DNA from: Nageia nagi
Taxonomy: Eukaryota > Pinophyta
Assembly (NCBI GenBank): GCA_050084985.1
Contig: JBITNC010000002.1
Coordinates: 10,540,001 to 10,604,000 of the forward strand
DNA length: 64,000 nucleotides
Direction of reading: 5' to 3'
Shown: piece by piece, positions 62,054 through 64,000 of the stretch
Layout: each line of letters begins with the position of its first letter
Numbering within the stretch: the stretch's first letter is position 1
Notes under the pieces: model-generated
Databases searched by the model: none
What the model saw: the letters and a program-made list of their open reading frames with translations, nothing else
Told to the model about the DNA's origin: nothing
Position numbers and translations under genes: made by a program

Positions 62054-62644
62054 TCATCATAATGTGAAAAGAGTTTTTTCCTTTGCCTTATATGGACTTG
62101 AGAATTTTAATTTTGAATTCACCTAGGTGGATCCCCTTAGGCTGATGTGCACATAAAATCATATTAAATTATAGGATTTTCTGTAAATTAAGTTAGGATA
62201 GCCCAAAGTGGGCGAAAATTGGCATACTGATAGAAATCAGGCAATTCACTTAAATAATGCCCTTTTAGATAATTGACATGCAATTTTAAGTGTCTATAGT
62301 TGTTAATGAACATTAATACAAACATTTTGTTCATTTGTGTTGGACAAACTCTGTATACAATCATTATATTTGCTAATATTATCAATATGTTTACCTTATG
62401 TTGTATAATTTTAGATTGAGAGAAATCAACTGTTTGTTCCAATACTAATGAATGGGCATTTCGGCAGTCAGGTTATAGCTTTAGAGGAAGATAATCATTT
62501 TGAAATGCGGGATTACAATGTCGATGTACTAAATGAGGATACTGATTTTGAAAAACAAGAACTTTGTCAAAAAGAGAAGCTTTATCCTATTTATCCATCA
62601 AAAGGTGATTTAGATCGAAAATATGTTGGAGACTGCATTAACAG
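25675..62644 (+). CDS. RECG1: RecG-type DNA helicase RECG1, N-terminal and wedge region (7 exons, partial gene)
   Basis: RecG helicases remodel stalled replication forks and recombination intermediates; the plant form acts in mitochondria and chloroplasts and keeps organelle genomes stable. Joining the seven listed exons gives one open frame of about 500 codons with no stop. The last three exons carry the family signature of the N-terminal/wedge part: GFHTVRKLLQHFPRAY, then a beta-rich OB-like stretch with VYLHLKRFFRG and YGDLVSVSGK, then NHFEMRDYNVDVL and YPIYPSKGDL, in the order and spacing I know from Arabidopsis RECG1. Walker A, DEAD-like and other motor motifs are not in the window and should follow on later exons. 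No transit peptide was found; exon 25675-25766 could be preceded by another exon, or translation could begin at an in-frame ATG at 25653 or 25665. The introns hold dozens of kilobases of transposons, but the exons are clean. Function is inferred from family; identity is confident. Confidence 0.88.
26444..26526 (+). CDS. RECG1: RECG1 exon
   Basis: An 83-bp exon after a long T tract ending in GTAG, with a GTGAGT donor. It encodes FSRDNELVSAIYYEAEGG and more, and ends two bases into an Arg codon that is completed by the next exon. There is no distinctive motif. It is called from the splice sites, the open frame and its place in the chain. Confidence 0.65.
26702..26837 (+). CDS. RECG1: RECG1 exon ending at a GC donor
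   Basis: A 136-bp exon with a TTTTCAG acceptor, encoding a basic, probably helical stretch that includes SSEVKKYARASIQCRFELLN. This resembles the N-terminal helical region of plant RECG1. The donor reads AAG|GCATGT, a GC donor, and the next acceptor at 27171 restores frame directly. Reading on through the donor gives another 132 bases of open frame that look like intron (hydrophobic, T-rich), so the splice is preferred. Confidence 0.72.
27172..27849 (+). CDS. RECG1: RECG1 large exon (226 codons)
   Basis: A long open exon, 678 bp in phase 0, with a TTCAG acceptor and a GTAATA donor. It starts ISLLMGYKNINAMIAHERAL, a helical piece seen in plant RECG1. It continues with about 170 acidic and serine-rich residues of low conservation, then ends in DAPIGAICDLTATQRRRLDE and GFHT, where the conserved wedge region begins. 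The middle is probably a disordered linker between the N-terminal helices and the wedge domain. At 226 codons it is by far the longest exon here. Confidence 0.85.
28718..30260 (-). mobile_element. LINE, 5'-truncated
   Basis: Third copy of the window's LINE family, inside the large RECG1 intron and antisense to the gene. The 3' tail is near 28718 (TTATGTTAATGTCCATGAGT on the plus strand). On the minus strand the ORF shows PKLAFYVAHFLHDVDGII, YLQHHWSHGLRIPLGQL and VCSHQLHIETNYDIPH at 29680-29500. Higher up, VRGPNL near 30130 and a FHIHFQDIP piece near 30200 correspond to the RT thumb. The RT palm is absent and stops are present. A run of eleven G at about 29770 interrupts it. Confidence 0.75.
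30460..30645. repeat. Tandem duplication, 88-bp period
   Basis: CTTATCAAATCTTGGA, then TTCATTACCCTTTGGTGTCA, recurs with a period of 88 bases (30494 and 30582 as anchor points). It may be part of an LTR end, but no partner was seen. Confidence 0.75.
30890..31750 (-). pseudogene. hAT transposase remnant (BED finger and DUF659)
   Basis: hAT transposases cut and paste DNA; plant copies start with a BED zinc finger followed by DUF659. On the minus strand a BED-end-like LNHLKYHLARQKGHDVKPR appears at about 31730-31670. GFKSPTYFDLKGPLLEDS at about 31320, CTIMLNGWIDGR, VFLKSIDTLAHVKSADIL and GDENVVQVIIDNTSTYV follow in order down to 30950. These match DUF659 closely. Frame changes separate the pieces, and the C-terminal dimerisation domain is missing, so it is inactive. 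It lies antisense in the RECG1 intron. Confidence 0.8.
32560..32795. repeat. AT-rich tandem repeat (ACATTAAATTAATAA)
   Basis: Degenerate repeats of ACATTAAATTAATAAATACA over about 230 bases, with almost no G or C. No coding sequence. Confidence 0.7.
33424..33448. repeat. T-run followed by G-run
   Basis: About 15 T then 10 G in a row. Such runs are prone to slippage and sequencing error. Confidence 0.7.
33530..33960. repeat. Palindrome-rich repeat built on GGGAACGTTC
   Basis: Units like CCCATCCTTAGGGAACGTTC and TCTCGGGAACGTCTCC repeat with about 45-base spacing, together with their complements (GTTCCC, GAACATGTTC). The block is GC-richer than its surroundings and full of self-complementary 8-12-mers. 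No product recognised; the short ORFs through it look fortuitous. Confidence 0.65.
33955..34095 (+). pseudogene. PPR protein fragment
   Basis: The plus strand reads NILLQMYAKSWSLVDACGVF, then DIMIKRDVS, a stop, NVRVGAC. This fits the pentatricopeptide pattern NALIxMYAKCGSLxDARxVFDxMxxRDVxSWNxMIGAY very well. PPR proteins bind organelle RNA. Only about one repeat is kept and it has a stop, so it is a captured or retroposed scrap rather than a gene. Confidence 0.7.
34100..35300. other. Unassigned intron sequence
   Basis: Short plus-strand ORFs (34114-34359, 34411-34749, 34780-35022, 35058-35294) without known motifs. It lies just 3' of the long minus-strand ORF and could be that element's 3' part. 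Confidence 0.35.
35312..38740 (-). pseudogene. Long decayed ORF of unclassified repeat-borne protein (about 1,100 codons)
   Basis: Successive minus-strand frames are open over 3.4 kb and read as one protein with frameshifts and stops. The start is MAKISSKLGKTKDL at about 38740. A folded N-terminal domain (38600-37960) includes SHWGVDKFQILKEV, KILDFSPQGIEEAFNGVVRG, FRKEFTRFIVVIWNRHKI and WNKVISDSLLFQLAH. A middle piece (37837-37592) has AIPGHVDYFLEDPTHTYI. Then come a Ser/Glu/Lys-rich disordered stretch (37276-36602), a coiled coil (36276-35848, EKENKVKELKK-like heptads) and a short tail ending GPIEE at 35312. No RT, integrase or transposase motif is present. The DFSPxxIxEAF phrase recalls putative plant transposon proteins, which is only an inference. 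Confidence 0.55.
39005..40730. repeat. Array of inverted-repeat units, GGTGGTCGCATG ... CGTGCGACCAC
   Basis: About eleven units of roughly 60 bases begin with GGGTGGTCGCATG-like sequence and end with the near complement CATCGTGCGAACACC, with AAAGATG and GTGACTTTT in between. Heads start near 39334, 39532, 39608, 39694, 39798, 40005, 40124, 40318, 40444, 40552 and 40668; isolated half-units lie near 39010 and 39250. A larger period of about 320 bases is also visible (AGCCAATTTTGGAG near 39773, 40088 and 40410). The array lies directly upstream of the long minus-strand ORF. Confidence 0.8.
41095..41215. repeat. Short AACCGAATTCGGTTTGG-type inverted repeats
   Basis: GGACCAAACCGTACCGAATT is followed by AATTCGGTTTGGACTGAACC and GGTTTGGCCAAACC. 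These self-complementary motifs do not code for anything recognisable. Confidence 0.55.
41250..43640. other. Unassigned intron sequence
   Basis: AT-rich, no retroelement motif. A splice-like ATTGCAG at 42906-42912 is followed by an open stretch reading FKKFLKKMVPTTGEDFER before a stop; it does not fit RECG1 and I cannot name it. Confidence 0.4.
43640..44560 (-). repeat. LTR-like family copy 3
   Basis: Shares TATTAAAACATGCATATTCC (43770), ATTCAAATTCACAAG (43844), TTGCGATAATGGAAGATAAT (44252), CTCTATATAG (44380) and TTTAGATAGTTAAAATGCAA (44528) with the other copies. Its left edge has a 70-base tandem duplication (GCAGATTCAAAAATAATGAA at 43679 and a near copy at 43749). No genes inside. Read on the minus strand, CTATATAGAGC could be the TATA box. 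Confidence 0.65.
45022..47035 (-). mobile_element. LINE, 5'-truncated
   Basis: Fourth copy of the LINE family, antisense in the large intron. The 3' tail begins on the plus strand near 45022 (AGAAAGAAAGAAATAAAGTA) and the coding part runs up to about 47035, where the RT is cut off within the fingers. A Gypsy linker region begins just beyond. Confidence 0.8.
45500..47035 (-). pseudogene. LINE reverse transcriptase (palm to C-terminus), decayed
   Basis: On the minus strand: GVKQACPLSPTLFDLYIDKL at 46891, then the catalytic box as LLFVDGNVLISH at about 46740, where the usual FADD has become FVDG and the second catalytic Asp is lost. MNLSKTKVVAFN at 46656 and YKYFGVLFSS follow. The C-terminal region has LGLRMPLGQFQVCSHQL and YHFIFQCTVY at 45820-45650. 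Frame changes separate the pieces. The lost Asp alone would abolish activity. Confidence 0.75.
47060..50330 (-). pseudogene. Gypsy gag and protease remnant, minus strand
   Basis: Read on the minus strand from 50330: a gag core at 49917-49708 (KAKLFSRNLKGETFINQY, then QQGPNERLEVGVIKYGN), a tail at 49478-49233, and a linker DLKQYNFIDQLKKTQAKI at about 49190. At about 48810 the protease end reads FFLLYNVLFGRPWIHSM-like, matching the LLGRPWIH motif of this Gypsy clade. The protease active site is not clear. The protease-RT linker continues to 47460 (KYTMKILESLEEEDDIKND at 48020). RT and integrase are absent, cut off next to the LINE at 47035. Confidence 0.65.
50390..51260 (-). repeat. LTR-like family copy 4, next to Gypsy gag
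   Basis: This copy sits where the 5' LTR of the minus-strand Gypsy element should be, which is why the family is read as an LTR. Landmarks: TATTAAAACATGCACATTTA (50455), GGATCATGCAAATTCGGAAG (50535), GTGCACCTAGGTGGACCCAT (51115) and TTTTGGATGGTTAAAATGCG (51225). On the minus strand CTATATAAAGC near 51095 is a good TATA box. It ends about 100 bases before the RECG1 exon at 51364. Confidence 0.65.
51364..51476 (+). CDS. RECG1: RECG1 exon (start of wedge/OB domain)
   Basis: A 113-bp exon after CTTCCAG, with donor TCTAG|GTTGGT. It encodes VRKLLQHFPRAY, then ENGQLLTLTGRILSS. These are the first helix and strands of the RecG wedge domain, and they continue directly from GFHT at the end of the previous exon about 23.5 kb away. 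It ends two bases into a codon. It is an island of clean coding sequence between a Gypsy LTR-like repeat and a Copia remnant. Confidence 0.92.
51950..52145 (-). repeat. Possible LINE 3' end fragment
   Basis: AACTATATTAATGTTTGTAA, then TGACTCAAGAAGGTCAAGTC, resembles the LINE 3' tails at 28718 and 45022. No coding part attached. Confidence 0.35.
52390..53365 (+). pseudogene. Copia integrase, decayed
   Basis: The pre-integrase region reads MLYGLPKVEEYNSACKGCAL, then GKHARDKF, which keeps the CxxC pair. The core follows with VHSDICGPMQTMNLG, LRIDHGGEYCSNEF and YTPQQNGVAERNNKTLVEMA, covering the D, D and E of the catalytic triad. A stop lies at 52544-52546 before VHSDICGP and another at 52627-52629. 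After TKGLTNSYWADAI a piece is deleted and the frame resumes at VFGCLAYAHV. The end is Ser/Pro-rich. The enzyme would have joined cDNA to host DNA; this copy cannot. Confidence 0.85.
53440..55016 (+). pseudogene. Copia reverse transcriptase and RNase H, decayed
   Basis: RT: WMDAMKEEINSIEKNYTWEL, VGSKWVYKAKYNCDGNIERH and KARLVAKGF, then a frameshift, then VHHLDLKNAFLNRYFDEEVY and YRLKKALYGLK, a stop, and APRAWYSRI. The catalytic box reads LYIDDLIYTSS at about 54112 and is intact. Later MFLTNTKLDIAHAVSLVSRY and GFSDSNWGNNLDD lead into RNase H, which ends FCDNMSAIQLTKN and SKHFDMKYHFIHDM near 54910. At least five stops or frameshifts break it. Confidence 0.85.
55021..55515. other. Sequence between two Copia remnants
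   Basis: No open frame. It may contain the 3' LTR of the plus-strand Copia element (TGTAACAGTTGCAG... onwards), but no boundary could be fixed. Confidence 0.3.
55517..56210 (-). pseudogene. Copia gag, minus strand, decayed
   Basis: The minus-strand frames read YQISDKGQVVYLKKLLFSTK, LHEVGSLSENLLKIKFLRDQ and PVHKEDVVGLSINRL at 56141-55930, the UBN2-type Copia gag. Lower down, KCLYRNKFGHIKKKCRKG at about 55760-55700 is the CCHC knuckle with its second Cys replaced by Arg. KHGEANVATVEGRAWFKW follows. It faces the Copia pol remnant at 52390-55016 and so belongs to another insertion. Stops and frame changes are present. Confidence 0.8.
56880..57800 (+). pseudogene. L1-type LINE tail: zinc-binding and RNase H domains
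   Basis: The plus strand shows ELCWEDEETSSHLFLECPIS and SKLWNKLAIVWGF at 56930-57035, the zinc-binding domain after the RT of plant L1 elements. From 57312 an open frame of 154 codons reads INANGASKGNPGQAST, NSLTEGYAILWGMEQAL, MQVESDSKIPVNHLTG and a C-terminal NKIADAMANWAL. This is the RNase H domain. The first catalytic Asp of the DGASKGNPG motif is Asn here. The rest of the element is missing: a 5'-truncated insertion, distinct from the other LINE family in the window. Confidence 0.8.
57975..58640 (-). pseudogene. Gene-like fragment of unknown family
   Basis: A minus-strand frame of 189 codons starts MEALPIKSNAESGEPSVAKE, then LRVWESKEELKELRATTYEA, DSDPYKGLPQASIVKKKTRA and GGIRTVYVVKPLKAIPPPK, before a less protein-like hydrophobic tail. 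Upstream in another frame, KRKPKKKTERSGEDK may belong to it. The acidic and basic, low-hydrophobic make-up suggests part of a nuclear host protein. I cannot name it. It sits inside the RECG1 intron, antisense, next to an L1 tail, so it may be a captured or retroposed fragment, or the last exon of a nested gene. Confidence 0.4.
58660..59109. other. RECG1 intron sequence
   Basis: Ordinary T-rich intron ending in a good acceptor at 59109. No repeats recognised. Confidence 0.5.
59110..59347 (+). CDS. RECG1: RECG1 exon (OB-fold core)
   Basis: A 238-bp exon after CCTTGCAG, with donor AAG|GTAGGT. It completes the split codon and encodes MIEVIVECQIPGS, a poorly conserved loop, then NVYLHLKRFFRGVRF and YGDLVSVSGK. 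This is the middle of the wedge/OB domain that binds branched DNA. It ends on a full codon. Confidence 0.93.
59348..60165. other. RECG1 intron sequence before the Penelope-like element
   Basis: AT-rich; no coding signal or matching repeat seen. Confidence 0.5.
60170..61690 (+). pseudogene. Penelope-like retroelement: RT plus GIY-YIG endonuclease
   Basis: Penelope-like elements encode one protein with a telomerase-related RT and a C-terminal GIY-YIG nuclease. Here the plus strand reads a poly-Asn tract (60188), then IYGATKIHKEVIPIRPIVD, YGDILVSFDVVSLYTKIPID, HGVAIGSPLSPIVANLYMEW and the catalytic RYVDD at 60754-60768. FLDVLVYKKDNGD follows a frame change. The nuclease (61338-61640) shows GVYKI for GIY, CECGTCYIGETSRSIRERVK for YIG with its Cys cluster and Arg, then EHCVDL and NPNN. 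A stop at 60598-60600 and about four frameshifts disable it; the 216-codon frame at 61038-61688 keeps the nuclease whole. Same direction as RECG1. Confidence 0.9.
61691..61885 (+). repeat. Junction between two partial Penelope-like copies
   Basis: About 200 non-coding bases separate the end of the nuclease frame from a new start codon at 61890. In tandem Penelope-like insertions this place holds the 3' end of one copy and the 5' leader of the next. Confidence 0.4.
61890..62065 (+). pseudogene. Start of a second Penelope-like copy, with poly-Asn tract
   Basis: An ATG in good context (AAGATGGGT) starts MGAIDWTRYVNNSNSYASQP, followed by a long Asn tract. The first copy begins abruptly inside a similar Asn tract at 60188 (NNNNNNKAILASSLDED). 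The simplest reading is that this is the N-terminus of the same protein, so a truncated copy is followed head-to-tail by the start of another. The match between the two is limited to the Asn tract, so this is an inference. Confidence 0.45.
61962..62055. repeat. AAC/AAT microsatellite
   Basis: About 90 bases of AAT then AAC triplets, coding for Asn in the plus-strand frame and likely to vary in length. Confidence 0.9.
62066..62320 (-). repeat. LTR-like family copy 5, partial
   Basis: CCTTATATGGACTTGAGAAT, TTCACCTAGGTGGATCCCCT and TTTAGATAATTGACATGCAA match the right-hand part of the copies at 23990-24150, 44380-44540 and 51100-51240. It abuts the microsatellite directly, so it may have cut off the second Penelope-like copy. 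Confidence 0.6.
62443..62449 (+). promoter_or_regulatory. Candidate intron branch point TACTAAT
   Basis: A near-perfect plant branch-point consensus. Its branch A lies about 23 nt before the AG at 62471, inside the usual range. It favours that acceptor over the AG at 62414. Confidence 0.6.
62472..62644 (+). CDS. RECG1: RECG1 exon (end of wedge domain)
   Basis: A 173-bp exon encoding VIALEEDNHFEMRDYNV, a charged loop, and YPIYPSKGDLDRKYVGDCIN, ending in donor AACAG|GTAGGA. The acceptor is placed at GTCAG 62471: it joins SGK to VIALEEDNHFEM as in the Arabidopsis protein, and it has a TACTAAT branch-point motif at 62443-62449. An upstream AG at 62414 would add 19 residues and is less likely. 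The next exon is not visible before the window ends. Confidence 0.9.
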
Positions 62645-64000
62645 GTAGGATAGCTAGAAAAATGATATTCAATCATTGTTTTGTTTTTGAAAAAAGTAAA
62701 GTTGAACAAATAAGATTGAATTTTTTTATAGAAGTTGAAGTTCGAATTAGATTGCATATGCTTTATCTTTTTTATTTTACAATGTTAATATTTTAATTCT
62801 TTTTATTCCTGTATGAATAAAGTTTTCAGATCAATCCATAGTAAGAGGAATATATGTTTTAAAGTAAAATCAGGGGTAACTTCATATCTTCAAGGTAAGG
62901 TAGGCTTTATCTGTTTGGTAATTTTCCTAGAAGCTGTCTGTCATTTTAATAGCCTTAGAAGAGGGAGAATATTTTTTCTAGTTTGATATTGGAATTTTAG
63001 GCCAGGAGGGCAAGGGTTTGCATGGACAAAAAGTGCAAGGTTAACTTCTTTTTCATGGTCTTTAGTTGCAAATTGCAACATATTAGTTTTAAAAGCTACT
63101 CTTTATTACGTCAAGAGGAATAACCTACAATGGGAGTTGAGAGAGGGGAAACCCTTGCAACAATGCTATCAAGTTAGCGAGCATGAAAATATTGTATAGG
63201 GATATAAAAATATAAAGTTTAAACATTTTATATTTATATACTATATATTTCAAATGTTAAGCCTACCAAAGCACAGATTTTTCAATGTACATGACATATT
63301 TGAAACTGATGCTTTACGTATTTAAACGACAATGTAAACATAATTAGCAATATCGATCAAATATAGTAATTAAGTAAATGAAGATCTTCTACGCTTCTTA
63401 CACCATCTAATGTTCAAGATATGTAATTATAAGATATCTGAACTAATTTTCTGTGTGTATCCAAAATGGTTGAATGTACTATATCTACTATCATTGAGTG
63501 CTTCTTGTTGTGTCATTGACCTTTCTGTAGGTTAATTATATTGTCATTAAGCTATTATCTATTCATGTACTGGTATGGGCTTGCGTAATATACTATATTA
63601 TTGTGTATTATTTTAGAGTTTGTTGCATTAATCAGTCTGACGTTGCAATGTTCGAGATTGCTTGAAATTAATGGTGCCCATAAATAGTAGAACCTCTAAG
63701 TTTTCACAATAATAGTTACAATTGTTATAGTTAACCCAATTTCAAAGTTTTTTGTCAATCTTATTGCATGTTTCAGATTTTAGAACTTATCAACATCATG
63801 ATTATCAAACATCAAAGGTATGATGCAATATTTTTTTATTTATTTCTATCATCACAGTTATTGTTATAGAACACAATTTGATATTGAAAAAATTAGAATT
63901 TTTACTAATCTTTTCAAAATTTGCTACAATACAATGATATGTAGTAGATAGCAAGAGCCTATAGTTCTCGCCCTCTTCCTCATCCATATTTTCCCTAGGT
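62645..64000. other. RECG1 intron sequence to the window end
   Basis: Begins with the donor GTAGGA. No open frame resembling the region after the wedge domain or the helicase motor was found, so the next exon lies outside. An acceptor-like TTTCAG at 63773-63778 leads at once to a stop in the required frame. Confidence 0.55.

Noticed and set aside
62414-62471. Exon starting at the AG at 62414
   Set aside because: It is in frame, but the added residues do not match RECG1. The TACTAAT branch point and the expected SGK-V join favour the acceptor at 62471.
63779-63820. Candidate next RECG1 exon after TTTCAG at 63773-63778
   Set aside because: The split Arg codon would be completed and followed by Phe and then an immediate stop.
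1-64000. tRNA, rRNA or organelle DNA insertions
   Set aside because: No cloverleaf-like or rRNA sequence and no plastid gene text was noticed on reading through; a proper scan could still find short ones.

Overview
This is nuclear DNA of a seed plant, most likely a conifer. It is AT-rich and dominated by decayed transposons, with one host gene whose short, conserved exons lie far apart. Two things point to a conifer: a host gene stretched over at least 37 kb by transposon-filled introns, and a Penelope-like retroelement carrying a GIY-YIG endonuclease, a class known in conifers (the Dryad group) and not usual in flowering plants.

The host gene is on the plus strand from about 25.7 kb to beyond the right edge. 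Its exons encode the N-terminal part and the wedge/OB-fold region of the plant organelle DNA helicase RECG1 (RecG family). Seven exons are supported: 25675-25766, 26444-26526, 26702-26837, 27172-27849, 51364-51476, 59110-59347 and 62472-62644. All junctions keep frame. The introns between them are 677, 175, 334, about 23,500, about 7,630 and about 3,120 bp. The transit-peptide start and the helicase motor domains were not found here; the motor exons must lie to the right.

Left flank (1-25.6 kb): a CACTA (En/Spm) remnant; a diverged tandem-repeat block split by a solo LTR with a perfect target duplication; a minus-strand LINE split by an LTR; a probable SINE with a 10-bp target duplication; an unidentified gene-like fragment near 14.8 kb; a plus-strand LINE 3' part; and a decayed Ty3/Gypsy element.

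The 23.5-kb intron holds a LINE, a hAT transposase remnant, a palindrome-rich repeat, a PPR fragment, a long decayed ORF of no family I can name, an array of about eleven inverted-repeat units just upstream of that ORF, a further LINE and a minus-strand Gypsy gag-protease remnant. The 7.6-kb intron holds a Copia pol remnant, an opposed Copia gag, the tail of an L1-type LINE with RNase H, and a gene-like minus-strand fragment. The 3.1-kb intron holds the Penelope-like element, apparently a head-to-tail pair of partial copies. One LTR-like family recurs at five places in the window.

All mobile-element genes seen carry stops, frameshifts or deletions, so none looks active. The only gene likely to work is RECG1. 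Coordinates of repeats are approximate unless a target duplication is stated. All similarity calls come from motif recognition by eye, not from a search.
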